Positions 22,091-33,271 of a stretch of DNA of 64,000 nucleotides are shown piece after piece. The stretch lies in assembly GCF_000372725.1 (NCBI RefSeq), contig NW_005202428.1, positions 2,954,815-3,018,814 on the forward strand. Direction: 5' to 3'. Each line of letters opens with the position of its first letter. Position 1 is the stretch's first letter. Position numbers and translations under genes: made by a program. The stretch is from Emiliania huxleyi CCMP1516. Taxonomy: Eukaryota > Haptophyta > Isochrysidales > Noelaerhabdaceae. The notes under the pieces are model-generated. The model did no database searches. It saw only the letters and a program-made list of their open reading frames with translations, and had not been told where the DNA came from.

Positions 22091-23499
22091 CTGAGGGAGG
22101 GTGTAGAGGATGTAGAGTGTAGAGCACTGTAGAGCTGTAGAGATGTAGAGCGCTGGAGAGCGCTGTAGAGCTGTAGAGCTCTACATCCGCCGCGTGACGA
22201 ACTGCGTGCGTTGTAGAGCGATGTAGAGCGCGATTTTGCTGTAGAGTTTGTTGTAGAGGCTCTACAGCCAAACCGCCGGGAAGGCAGTGACTCAAAGAGG
22301 TCGAGCCGCGCTAATGGGGTGTCTCCGAGCTTACTGGAGCTCTGATGGACGGCCCTGACTATCCCTGACACACAGAGAGTCACTCTGACGGCACATAACA
22401 CCCTATAACTGCGTCATGACCAGCCTGCCATGTGTCGCCGGTGCCGCATTCGTCGCTGTGCTTCTTTAGCAGGCGGTGGACTGTCGGCTGCGAGGACGGT
22501 CGCATTTGCACGAGGCGAGGCGAGCATTCAGGCGCGTTGCATGCGCCATGCCTCGCGCCAGCGCGTGCGGGAGCTCCTGGCTGAGCGTTGAGTCCAGGCG
22601 AGTTGCGCTGGCCACTATCGCTACGCCGAGCCGAGCTGACGCGCCGAGGCGCCGGCCAGTCGCAGCCGTGAGGCATGCCACAGCAGCAGAGGCACCTGCC
22701 ACCCATTGGGCGGGCAGACAGAAGGCCAGGGCAGCACTGGCAAGTGCAACGCGCCTCATGTCGGAGAGCGACCGTGCCTCGTTCGCCGCTTATGATGTAG
22801 AGTTTGTTGTGACTGTGATCTGTGAGGGTCCGCCCGCAGGCGCATTTTGTATACCGAGGCGGTGCCCGGTGCCGAGCGCAGGCACAGAGCCCACAGGTCG
22901 GACCTTAAGACAGCGTTGTAGATCCCTGGGCGAGGCAGGGTGGTGGAGAGGGCGGTCCGGCGGCGGAGCAACCACCTCCTCCCGACGTGTCGGCACAGGC
23001 AGGATGTCATCCCCCGTGATCCAGACCGCCCCGTTGGAGGTAGGCCGCTCGTCTAGCCAATCAGCCTTTTAAGCGAGCGGCCTGGCCGTTGGAATGGCCG
23101 GGGTGGAGAGAGGGGCGGGGCCTCAATGACCTAGTTGCCCGGCCGGGCGTTCGGACTCTTCCCGTGCGGGGCCTCGGCGTCCTAGTAATCCGGCCGGCCG
23201 TTCGGTCTCTTCCCCGTGAGTCCCCCTCTCGCCGGGTTGTAGTATGTAGACGTGTGCCGCTGGGATCAAGCCAGTACGCCCGAGGGCGACGGTCCCCCGG
23301 TAGTAGACGTTGGCGCCGAGGAGTTTGTAGAGATTTCACGTTGTAGAGCGCCTCTACATCGCTCTACAACGCACGCAGTTCGTCCCACGGCTGATGTAGA
23401 GCTCTACAGCTCTACAGCGCTCTACAGCGCTCTCCAGCGCTCTACATCTCTACAGCTCTACAGCGCTCTACACTCTACATCCTCTACACCCTCCCTCAG
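22091..23499. mobile_element. TIR element with TGTAGAG arrays and 8-bp target duplication
   Basis: The element begins CTGAGGGAGGGTGTAGAGG and ends with the reverse complement, CCTCTACACCCTCCCTCAG. The inverted repeats run for about 160 bp (22091-22255 and 23340-23499) and consist largely of TGTAGAGC-type units. GAAGGCCT flanks both sides (22083-22090 and 23500-23507), an 8-bp target-site duplication. No transposase is seen. The interior (22806-23045) matches, inverted, a segment inside the MITE at 42679-43133. The right end ...CTCCCTCAG looks like a 3' splice site, although no gene here is shown to use it. Confidence 0.85.
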
Positions 23500-23507
23500 G
23501 AAGGCCT

Positions 23508-25240
23508 TCGGCGGCAACCCCAACGCGCCCGGCACCGAGGACGGCGCCCGAGGTGCCATCTTCGTCGTCGCCTCGACGATCCTCGTCACCTGCCGGCCGA
23601 GCGGCTCGCCGCGCTACACGACCGACCAGATGGTTGAGCGCGCCGCCACCATCGCCCACTCGCCCGACGGCTTCCTGGCCCTCTGGAAAGAACTGGCACT
23701 CTCCGCCTCCGTCCCGCCCACCCCACTGGAGCAGGGCGACGCTGCCGACTCGCCGGGCCCCTCGCAGCCTTCCATGGAACAGATGGTCAATAGGGCCCAC
23801 TACTACGCGAACCGGGGCGAGTTCGGCAAGGCGTGGGCGGCCTTCTCGCCCTCCACGCCCGCTGACGGCCGCGACGCCAAGGTTGTCGCCAACTACCTCG
23901 GCAAGACGCCGCAAGCGCGGGCCCCGCTTGCCAGTGTCACCGCCGACGAACCAGGCGCCGCGCGGTACGACCTGAAGAGAAAGTCGTTCAACAAGTTCGC
24001 AAAGTCTTTGCCTCGCGCCCAAAAGGGCGGCCCGACCCAAGTCGACTACGAGCTCGTCCGCATCATCACCGAGTCGACCGACGGGGCGGACTGCCTCTTC
24101 AACTTCTGCACCTCCTTTAGCTGGGGTGTCATGCACGAGCGTCTCAAGCGGCTTGAGGACGACCTCAACGCCGTCTGCCTCTGGAACGAAGGACGATGGC
24201 GTCAGCTGCAGGCCCCTCGGGCTCTGCAGCATCTTCACGCGCTCAGCCGAACGGTGCATCGCGCTCCAGGAGCGCGACTGGGCGGAGCAGTTCTGCACCA
24301 CGCAGCTTCCTGAGGTTGCCAAGGTCAGGGCGGAGGCACTCGAGGACGCGCCACCGTCACCACCGCCACCGCAGAAGCCGCGTACACTTCGAGGTGCATC
24401 ACGCACGGACACGGCTCGGCCGAGGCGACGGCCGCTCTCGCCGACCTCGAGGCGGCCGAGGCGGCGGAGGTGCGCGCCCGTGCGCCTGTCAACTTCCCAA
24501 AGAACTACGCGTTCTACAAGAACGGCACTCACCTGTACGCCCACACACCGTCGCGGGGTGGCACGGCACGAAGCCGGAGAACGCGACCATCTCGCTTCTC
24601 GGGTGACAAGGAGAACTTTTACAACACGATCGCGCAGGCGCTCACGGCCGACAACAAGCCTGACCCCAACGGCTGTGGGCGCGTCAAGCTCCTCGACTGG
24701 ATCCGCAAGCGACGCCCTGACCTCCTACCCGTCGCTCGCCTCATCATGGGCACGCCCAGCTTCATCCGCCTTGTCAAGGCCGAGGGCGCCTTGCGGCTGC
24801 CTTCCGCCGACGGCGATGACCTGGGCTTCTCCGCCGCGCCGATTGGGACCCGCTCTCCCTCGAGTGCCCCGACTACAACGACCCCAACTACGCCAAGTCC
24901 GCCTGCGGGGTCATCCAGGGACGTGCGCTGTCCACCATCCTCAGCGTCTGCTTCCTCCACGAGATCTGCCACTCCGTCAGGACACTGCTACGTCAAGGCG
25001 CATCGCGGTTTCTACCACGACGCGATCTTTGTCAAGCGCAACAACTTCAACCTGCTCTGCTGCTCCACGAGACGTTCGGCGGCGGCTTCTCGCCCACCGC
25101 TGTCCTCAAGCTGCGCCGCCTCGCGCGCAAGGTCGCGCGCGGCAGCGTCGACCGCACGGCCTACTCGCCCAAGTACGCGCTCTCTTTTATGTCCCCACCA
25201 TGCAGAGCGCATCTCTCTCTCTCTGTTGTGCGAGGCGTGA
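23508..25240 (+). pseudogene. Broken reverse-transcriptase-type retroelement
   Basis: The first frame (to about 24310) encodes a soluble segment with YTTDQMVERAATIAHSPDG and AHYYANRGEFGKAWAAFSPS, similar in style to the region before the reverse transcriptase in some non-LTR elements. Further frames give LLDWIRKRRPDLLPVARLIM, SFIRLVKAEGALRLPSADGD and, after a shift, SACGVIQGRALSTILSVCFL, which resembles the reverse transcriptase GxxQGxxLS segment. Reading frames change at least three times and no YxDD box is found, so the copy is dead or was misassigned. The TIR element at 22091-23499 interrupts its left side. The family assignment is tentative. Confidence 0.45.
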
Positions 25241-25555
25241 ACCGCGCCATTCGCTCTCACCTGGCAACCCTGTCTGCACGTCTCGCGCGCGCGTGAACAG
25301 GGCTCCAGGCCCCAAATGATGTGTGAGTGTTAGAGTTGTTTGTTTGTTTGTTTGGTTGGTATTTATTGCAAAAATCTCTCACTTTGACACTCACTGTTCG
25401 AAATTTACAATGAAACTCCTCTCACGACACTAGGCACGGGAGTGGCGCGAATTGGCACAAAGAGTGTCGCGCAGGGCTCAACGGTAAATACACTAGAGGA
25501 GAAAAAGAAAACGACTTTCGGTCGTATCCAGGTAACTTCTGCCTAGCGGCGAAGC
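25241..25555. other. 5' flank of HCF136 with repeat fragments
   Basis: A stretch at about 25236-25315 (CGCTCTCACCTGGCAACC ... AGGGCTCCAGGCCCC) recurs at 7130-7150 and 8484-8535. A GTTTGTTTGTTTG run lies at about 25337-25352. At about 25400-25465, ACACTAGGCACGGGAGTGGC and its flanks resemble modules near HisA (49557-49610, inverted) and the methyltransferase-like gene (60598-60660). Confidence 0.55.
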
Positions 25556-27116
25556 ATGCTGGGCTTGATCTCGCTGACCAGCAGCGGTGCGCTGCTTGCG
25601 GACCCCGTGGCTTTGCCCTCCTGCCGTGGGGCAACGCGCTCGCCCCCGTCGCTCGTGCTGCTCGCTGCGCCCGCGCCCAACCGGCGCGATGCGCTCGCTG
25701 GCGCGGCCCTCGCGGGCGCTTCGCTCGCGGCGACGCCAACTAGTGCGCAGGCCGCAGCCAAGGCGCCCACGTGGGCGCCGGTTCAGCTTCCGCTCGCAAC
25801 CGAGGCGCCCATTCTCTTCGACATCGAGTTCGACGAGGCCAACCCGAAGAACGGCTTCATCGTGGGCAACAAGGGCACCTTCCTGCAGACCACGGATGGC
25901 GGCAGCTCCTGGCAGGCCAAGTCGTTCGCCAACCTGGACCCGGACGAGGAGATCAACTACCGCTTCACAAAGATGAGCTTCCGTGACGGCGAGGGCTGGA
26001 TCATCGGCAAGCCCGCCATCCTGCTGCACACCCGCGACTCGGGCGCCTCGTGGGAGCGCGTGCCGCTCTCGCCAAAGCTGCCCGGCGACCCGTACAACGT
26101 GGTGGCGCTCGGGCCGGGCAAGGCGGAGATGTCCACCTCGGCAGGCGCCATCTACACCACCGACAACTCTGGCCGCAACTGGAAGGCCCAGGTGCGCGAG
26201 ACGATTGACGCGACGCTCAACCGGGTCTCTTCGTCGGGCGTGCAGGGCGCCTCGTACTTCTCGGGGAGCATCAACGACATCCAACGCGACGCGGACGGCT
26301 CGTACCTGGCGGTCTCGTCGCGCGGCAACTTCTACCTCACCTACCGGCCCGGCGACGAGTTTTGGATCCCTCACAACCGCGGGTCGTCGAGGCGCGCGGC
26401 CGACGCGAGCCGGCCACCCGCTGCCGCTGGGCGCGGCTACTGACAGGTCCCTGGCACGGCTGTAGGCGCATCACTTCGATGGGGTGCTCGCGCGGCAGCG
26501 GGCCGCCGTGCGAAGGGCGCCCCCTCCCTCCCACCCCTCGCCTCCCTCCATCTCAGGTTCGTCAAGTCGCGCCTCGCCGACGGGCTCTGGATGTCGACGG
26601 CGGGCGGAGAGATCTCAAAGACGACGTCGGGCCAGCCGGTGGACACGCAGCTGATCGACATCCCCTTCGACCGCTGCCAGATCAAGTCGGGCGGCTACGG
26701 CATCCTCGACGTCCTCTTCCTCAAGGTTCAGCCGCCCTCGCAGCCGCGGCCGCCCACCCCCCGGCCTCCCCTCCTCCGACCCTAACCCTGACCCTAACCC
26801 ACACCCAGCCCCCGGCCTCCCCTCCTCCGACCCGCGCCCGGCGCCGCCTCGCCGCAGGACTCCAACAAGGCGTGGGCGGTCGGAGGAGGCGGGACCATCT
26901 TTGGCTCCACCGACGGAGGCAGGTCCTGGCAGAAGGACAAGTCGGCGGACGACTTGCCAACCAACCTGTACAAGATCAAGTCCTTCTCCAACGGGCGCGT
27001 CTACATCCTCGGCTCAAACGGCGCGCTCTCCCCTCGCCGCGCGCTCGGGCCGCAGACCTGCACGCGGCTGAGCACTGCCCGCCGCCGCAGGCGTCCTCCT
27101 CTCGAACACGGCCTAG
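25556..27116 (+). CDS. HCF136: Photosystem II stability/assembly factor HCF136 (Ycf48)
   Basis: Thylakoid-lumen beta-propeller needed to assemble the photosystem II reaction centre. Four exons (25556-26391, 26557-26725, 26858-27020, 27091-27116) join in frame to 397 residues. The N-terminus has a hydrophobic start (MLGLISLTSSGALLA), a transit-like region, then NRRDALAGAALAGASLAA ... SAQA, a twin-arginine lumen signal with an AxA-type cleavage site. Propeller blades show TDGGSSW, SGASWERVPL, STDGGRSWQKDKSADDLPTN and the family string PHNRGSSR. The ends of introns 1 and 3 are AG|GCGCGC and ACG|GCGCGC; intron 2 is AAG|GTTCAG. Intron 2 carries a short CCCTAA-type telomeric motif. The full leader suggests import into a complex plastid followed by Tat transport. 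Confidence 0.93.
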
Positions 27117-27605
27117 GCACGCCAGCCCCCTCCTCCTCTCTTGGCGGCTCCGGCAGCGCCCTCACCGCTTGGGCCTGCTCAGCATCGTAACGACAGCGTG
27201 ACGCTCCGAGGGAAGGGCATCTGGGAGCGGCCTGTCGGTCGGCGCCGGTGCCGGGCCGGGTCCTCCAAGGCCACTACGTAGATTTGCACAGGCTTTGGCG
27301 CATGCGCTCATGGGGAGGGCCGGGGGAGCGGGCGGTCGGTGGGGCCGTGCTTGTGTGGCATTTTGAGATTGAGTGACGCGCTCCCTCCATGATTCTTGAT
27401 CGTGGCGCGAGAACGAGAGGTACGCGCGCCTATGTGTGTTCAAAAATTTCGATAGCACACTGGGCTCACATTACACATATACCGCCACGGGGGTGACGCG
27501 GACGAGGACGGTGGACGCGCTCACGCACACGTCCGAAAAGAGAGTACAGACAAAGAATCGGAGCAGCTACGTGTCTCTCGGCGGGAGCTCAGTGTAGCAA
27601 GCCTT
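27117..27605. other. Convergent intergenic region
   Basis: The 3' flanks of HCF136 and the F-box/LRR gene meet here. I see no gene, repeat family or RNA. Confidence 0.5.
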
Positions 27606-28210
27606 CTAGTACTTTGCCTTCCGGCCCTGGCAGTCAAGCTGGACGAGATGTGGACACAGCTGGCGCACGGTCGCCTCTGAGAGGTCGATGGTGCCCACAC
27701 AGCCATTCATGTTGAGCTGGCGGAGCGCCGCGCCGGAGGTGTGCAGCAGCGGCGTGAGCGACTCGGGCGGGAGCACGCGGCAGCCAAAGAGGTTGAGGGT
27801 GTCGAGGCGAGCTGCCGCTGGCGCGCGCATCGCGTGGAGCGCCTTGCACTGCGCCAAGTTGAGCGAGCGAAGGACGGCGCACCGGCCGAGGAAGACCTCG
27901 CCGAGCGTGCGGCAGCCCGACGCGTTGAGCGAGGAGAGGAGCGGCGCGCGGACGACGAGGAGGGAGAGCACCGTGCACTGCGAGACGTTGAGGCGCGCGA
28001 GGCTGGCGCAGCTCACCTGCAGCACCCCGAGCCGGGACCAGCCGCGCAGAGAAAGCTGCACCAGCGGCGGCAGCCTCTCGAGCCGCATTCGCCGCCGGCT
28101 GACCACGTCCACCGTCTCCACGGCTAGCGCCAGGGCCGCCGCCGCCGCCGCGTCGGCCTCCGCCTCCGCCGCAGAAGGCGAAGCCGCCGCCGCCACCTCT
28201 GGCGAACCCG

Positions 28211-28278
<68 letters not shown>

Positions 28279-29569
28279 TCGTTGCCATTTCCCATCAGGG
28301 CCGCCGCCGCCGCCGCCGTCGCTCGAGGCGGGGCCGCGCTCACCCCAGCAGCGCGGCGGGCTTGGAGCCGGTCGCCGCAGAAACTGCTTTCACAGGGGGG
28401 GGGGGGGGGGGTCCCCCAGGGAGGGGAGATGGGGAGACCGGCCAAGTGGGTAAGGGGCGGGGCCCGGCCTGAAATCGGCTTCTGTGAGGCCTGCGCACCG
28501 CTGCAGCAGCGAGGTCACCTGAGGGGATGTCGGGGGATAATGCAGCCGGCGGAGATGGGCTGGGAAGGCGCGGGCGGCGCGCGCTATCTCTTGCGAGAGC
28601 TGCGGGTTCTCGGCGAGCGAGAGCGAGGTGAGGCGCGGCAGGCTCCCCAGCCGCTCGGCGAGGGCGTCGTTGAGCGCGGGGCAGCTGTTGAGGGCGAGGG
28701 AGCTCAGCTGCGCAAGCTCGGCCGGGAGGTCGAACAGCACCTCCTGCACCGCGTCGACGAGCGGCACGTCGCAGCCCGAGCGAGGCGCGCCCGCGCCAGA
28801 AATGCGGAGCGAAGCGAGGCGTCGCGCCGCAGGCTGGCTGAGCGCCTGCGAGAGCAGGCTCGCGCCGACGTCGCCGGCGGCGTCGAGCGAGAGGGAGTGG
28901 AGGCCGCTCGCCTACAAGACATGTGTCGGACATGTGTCGGACATGCCTCGGACAGAGCGAGAGGGAGTGGAGGCCGCGCGCAGCGCGGAGCAGCGAGAGC
29001 ACCCGCCGGTTGCTCCACCCCTTGAGCTCGCGCTCGTGCCGCAGCTCGCGCAGGGAGGAGAGGTGCTGCGCCTGCAGGAGGGAAGCCGCCGCCGGCTGCT
29101 CGGGCGGTGGGCGCGGTGCGGCGTTGGTATTCGGCGGGGCGCGCACCACGAGCACGCGAGTGCTCTTGCACGCGAGAGCGAGGCTTCCGAGCGCCTGGAG
29201 GGGCAGGCTGGCGAGGAGCGGGCCGAGGAGCTCCGAGGGAAGCAGGGCGAAGCTGGTGTCGTCGCCCTCCTCCTCGCTGCTGCCGCTGGGCTGAGTGCCC
29301 TCGGCGCCGAGAGAGGCGGACAGCTCGAGCAGCCGGCTGACGAGGGTGTCCATGTCGTCTCCGTGCACGGCAGCGAGCTCGGCTACTCGCTCGCGCGGCA
29401 CGGCGGGCGCCAAGGCGCACAGCTCGAGCGCCAGCGGCGAGTCGGCGGCGGCGGGCTGCGATGAGGGCTCGAAGCTAGAGCCGCCTCCGCCACCGCCGCC
29501 ACCATGGGCGCTGTTGAGCTGCAGCTCGTAGCGAAAGCTCGTCCTCTTCTTGGCCTTGCCTTTCGCCAT
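27606..29569 (-). CDS. CUE/F-box/leucine-rich-repeat protein
   Basis: Likely substrate adaptor of an SCF-type ubiquitin ligase. From ATG 29569: a short basic start, a Gly/Ser linker, a CUE-like helix bundle (LALELCALAPAVPRERVAEL ... MDTLVSRLLELSASLG), then an F-box (FALLPSELLGPLLASLPLQA). Leucine-rich repeats follow (LSSLALNSCPALNDALAERL, PRLTSLSLAENPQLS; later LARLNVSQCTVLSLLV, SSLNASGCRTLGEVFLGRC, SLNLAQCKALHAM, LDTLNLFGCRVLPPESL, LRQLNMNGCVGTIDLSE) ending ...QGRKAKY at 27606. A poly-Ala tract encoded by (GCC)n lies at about 28205-28280. One intron, 28981-28912 (GC-AG, 70 bp), is an exact-period tandem duplication; at least one more lies near 28380-28480. Confidence 0.85.
28200..28290. repeat. 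GCC trinucleotide repeat (poly-alanine)
   Basis: A nearly pure (CCG)n tract of about 25 units sits within the F-box/LRR gene and encodes poly-Ala on the minus strand, followed by further Ala-rich codons. It is likely unstable in length. Confidence 0.85.
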
Positions 29570-29894
29570 GGGGCCGACCGCCAACGCCTGGTCTCTCTTT
29601 ATGACAACCGCGTAGAGCGAGCGCAGCAGAGCTTGGCAACCTTAGTGGCCGCAGGGGGGTCACACGCCCGTCGGGCGTGAACTACCGGGTAGTCGCGGCG
29701 TGGGATCGCAAGCGCGCGAAGAAAATTTTACATGTACTCCTCCGGATCCCCTACCCAGCGACACCTCGAGATAGGATTTGCGCGGTGTTCGGCAGGGAGA
29801 GACAAATGGGGGGGGGGAAGAGAGAAAGAGAAATTCACCCGCGCTGGCGGCGCCTGGCACCACCCACTGCCTCTGCTGTCTCTCATTCTCTGAT

Positions 29895-32407
29895 ATGCCG
29901 CCTCGTGACTCCGAGCGGAAGAAGCACAGGTCTCGCCGCCACGACTCGTCCGAGAGCGAAAGCGGCGACAAGAAGAAGCGGCGGCGCGAGCGCAGCCGCA
30001 AGGACGAGGAGCGCTCGCGCTCGCGCTCCGCCGACAGTGAGGAGCGCAAGCGCAAGCGCCGCGACAGGGACAAGGAGCGCAAGCGCGACGATGAGCGCGA
30101 GGAGCGCCCCGCCGCCGGTGCGGGCGGCGACGAGGCCGCCGGCGGCGGCGCGCCACCACAGCCGGCGACGGAGGCAACGGAGCCCAAGGGCGGCTCTGCG
30201 TTGTCGGGCGACAAGGCGGCGGCGGGCGACAAGGCGGCGGGCGGCGCCGGCGGAGATGCGGGCGAGGGCGGGCGCGAGGGTGGCGAGGGCGGGCGGAGCC
30301 GCAGGGACGGCGACGACAGGCCGCGGGAGCGACGCGACCGCAGCCGAGAGCGCGACCGGCGCGACCGCGACCGCGACCGGCGGGAGCGCAGGTCGCGCTC
30401 CCGGGACAGGGACCGGCGCGATCGGGACCGGCGCGAGCGCAGCCGCGACCGGGGCAGGCGCCACGACGAGGAGGAGCCGCGCAAGCGCCGGTCCGGCTTC
30501 AGCTCCGGCTGGGACCTCTCCTCGAACCAGGCGCCGGCGTGGCCCTCTGCGGCGTGGGGCCCTCTGGAGAGAACCTCTGGAGAGATCGCCGGCCAGCGCA
30601 GCGCGGCCCGCGCCGACCAAGTCCCGCGCGCCAGCCCTCCACCCACCCCACCGACCGCTCCCGCCACTGCACTGCCCGCAGGTGCAGACAGGGCCCGACG
30701 TGGCGATGCCGCTCATCTCGCCGCAGCTGATGCAGGAGACGCGGCTCGGGAGGCGCGTGTACGTGGGCAACACGCCTGTCGAGGCGCGGAGCAGCCCGTC
30801 CTACGGCGACCCGCAGGGGGCAGCGACCGCTGAGCCCTCCCTCCCCCCCCCTCCCCCCCCCCAATCCTTTCGCAGGCATCCTCCGACGAGATTTGCGGCT
30901 ACCTCAACGACGCGATGGTCAAGATCGGGCTCCAAAAGTGGAGCGGGCCGCCCATCCTGCAGGCCCCGACCCTGCCCCCTCGCCACCTCCTCCCCTCCCC
31001 TCCCCGTCCTCCCACCGCCCTCCGCTCCTCCCCTCCTCCAAGGTTGCGCACCAGGGCGGCGGCTTCGCTTTCCTCGAGCTGAGGGACGTGCACGAGGAGG
31101 GAGATAGCCGGGAGAGAGCAGGGAGATAGCCGGGAGAGAGCAGGGAGAGAGCCGGGAGAGAGCAGGGAGAGAGCCCTTGGGCTGAGGGTTTTGCGCGAGT
31201 CGGGCGGGCTCCCTTCTCCTCTTCGACGGCACCTGCAGGACACGTCGTCCCAGGCAGGGCCGAGCCGTGCACGGTTGTCCCGTAGGCGAGCGCCCTCCTC
31301 CTCTTCGACGGCATGGACTACCGAGGCAGGCAGCTCAAGGTCCGCCGGCCGACCGACTACCAGCCGCCGCCGCAAAAGGTCGAGGCCCGGCCCTCCCCCC
31401 GACCCGCCGCGCCGCCGCCGCGCCGCCTGCCGCCGAGCTAACTCTAACCCTAACCCGAACCCTGCCGCCGAGCTCCGCCTGCCTCGCCGCAGGCTCTCTC
31501 CCTCGTCCACCCTCCCTCGCCGGGCACGCTGCTGCACTCGGCGCTCAACGGGCTCACACGCATCAAGGGCGTCGTCTCCTCGGACGTGCCCGACGGGCCG
31601 AACAAGGTCTTCCTCGGCAACGTGCCAAACCACCTGACCAACGTCGAGGCGCGGCAAACCCTCGCGTCGCTCCCCCCATCACACCGGCACACGGCCCTCT
31701 CACGGGCACGCCTCACACCGGCACGCCTCTCACGGGCACGCCCGCCGTCGCCCAACCGCAGGTGCGGCGCATCGCCGAGTTCTTCGGGCCGCTGAAAGGC
31801 TTCCACCTTCTCACCGACGCGGCCGACGCGCGCAACAAGGGCACCGCCCCGCACCGCCCGCCTCTGCCCCCGCCCCCGCCGCAGCCCCGACCCTGCCGCA
31901 GGCTGCGCCTTCCTCGAGTTCGACGACACCGACGGTGCCGCCGCGGAGAGCCGCCGCCGCAGCAAGTCTCGCGGCGTCGCTCAGCCGCCTCCGCCCCGCG
32001 ACAGGCCTCTCCACCGACGAGGCGGTCGCAGGGCTGCACGGGCTCGAGGTCGGCGGCCGGTTCCTCACCTGCGAGCGATCGTACAAGCACTCCGAGCAAG
32101 AGATGGGCGGCCGGGGCAGGCACATCCCTCAGGCGCGCCTCGACCCCCCCCCCCCCTGTCGCCCCTTCGCCCCGCCGCAGCGCTCCTGACGGGGCCGTCC
32201 GTTTGCCAGGTCGCGCTCGGCACCAGCGGCTACGGGTCGGGGACCGCGGCTCCGCCCGCCCTGACGATGAAGCCGCCGCCGCCGCCTGGAGGGGGCTACG
32301 GCGCACCATCGCCGGGCGCCGGCGGCTTCAGCCCGACCAACCCGATGGCGCGGCTTCCCGGGTTTGTCGCCGGCGGCGTCGTCCCAGCCACGATGCGGCC
32401 ACACTAA
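29895..32407 (+). CDS. U2AF2: Splicing factor U2AF large subunit (U2AF65)
   Basis: Binds the polypyrimidine tract and recruits U2 snRNP to the 3' splice site. Ten exons: 29895-30530, 30682-30783, 30876-30962, 31043-31096, 31286-31378, 31493-31648, 31762-31840, 31902-31934, 32005-32132, 32210-32407. The N-terminus is a long Arg/Ser- and Arg/Asp-rich domain. RRM1 starts RRVYVGNTP and continues GGGFAFLELRDVHE-ASALLLFDGMDYRG, ending LKVRRPTDYQP. RRM2 has KVFLGNVPNHLTNVE-VRRIAEFFGPLKGFHLL and CAFLEFDDTDG...AVAGLHGLEVG. These match U2AF65 without gaps across the junctions. The third, C-terminal U2AF homology motif is not seen; the protein ends in a Gly/Pro-rich tail, so it is shorter than animal U2AF65. 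Six introns use GC donors, two GT, and intron 4 appears to be GA-AG. Confidence 0.9.
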
Positions 32408-33271
32408 TTGAGTGTCTCAGGGGCATGCGCCGGCGAGGGGGCAGGAGCAGGTGGTCAGCCCGGTGGCGGCAGGGTTGGGCGAGTACGAGCGTGCCGCGAT
32501 GAGTTCGAGTACTGACGTCGACGAGCTACGGCATCATCACTTGCTCGCCGAGGCTGGCTTGCGCGCGCGGGGGGGGGGGGGGGGGGCACCGAGATCTCAC
32601 AATTGATCTTTGATGTGTTGAGCTGTGGGCTGCGCGCGCCCCCCCCAGGCCCCCGCTCTCCGCTCTCGCCCGCCTCTTTCTCTCTCGCGGTATCTGGTCG
32701 TTTTTCAGATTTCACGTTTACTCGTTGCGAGTCACATTTTTTTATTTTTGCACGGGGTCTCGCTCGTCGCTGGCTCCGGCGCGCACACTCGGCGACACAC
32801 TCGGGGGGGACGGGTGGACCGGGGCACCGGGCAGGCGGGCTCACCCTGCACCCTGGCACACGCTCACCCCCTCACACGGGGCGGCGAGCCACTCGAAAGT
32901 CAAAACCGTATATACACTGCACAACGGCACACGGCGACGTAGCGATCACGAACTAAATACCGCTATCCGCTAATAGTTAATAGTTAAATAGAGGCCCCCG
33001 CACGCGGGTCGCGGCACACGGCCGCCGCCACGGGGCGCGCGCCCGCCCCGCGCCCGGAGAGAGAAAGAAGAGGGGCAGAGAGCTCTGCTGCACTGCTGGT
33101 TGGTGCGCACCGACCGAGCGCTACACCGCACGCTGGCAGTGGGCCATACTGCGGTTCACAGCAGCCAGTGCTAATGCACAGGAGCCAATCAATCGCTCCC
33201 CGCGACGCACGCTCCACTCAACGAGAGAGCTTGGTAGGCGTGGAGACGGAGGCGGTCGAGAACGGAGAGAA
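32408..33271. other. Convergent intergenic region
   Basis: It contains a G homopolymer at about 32567-32587, T-rich sequence and no supported gene. The 32980-33240 part precedes the 3' end of the unknown minus-strand gene. Confidence 0.5.
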
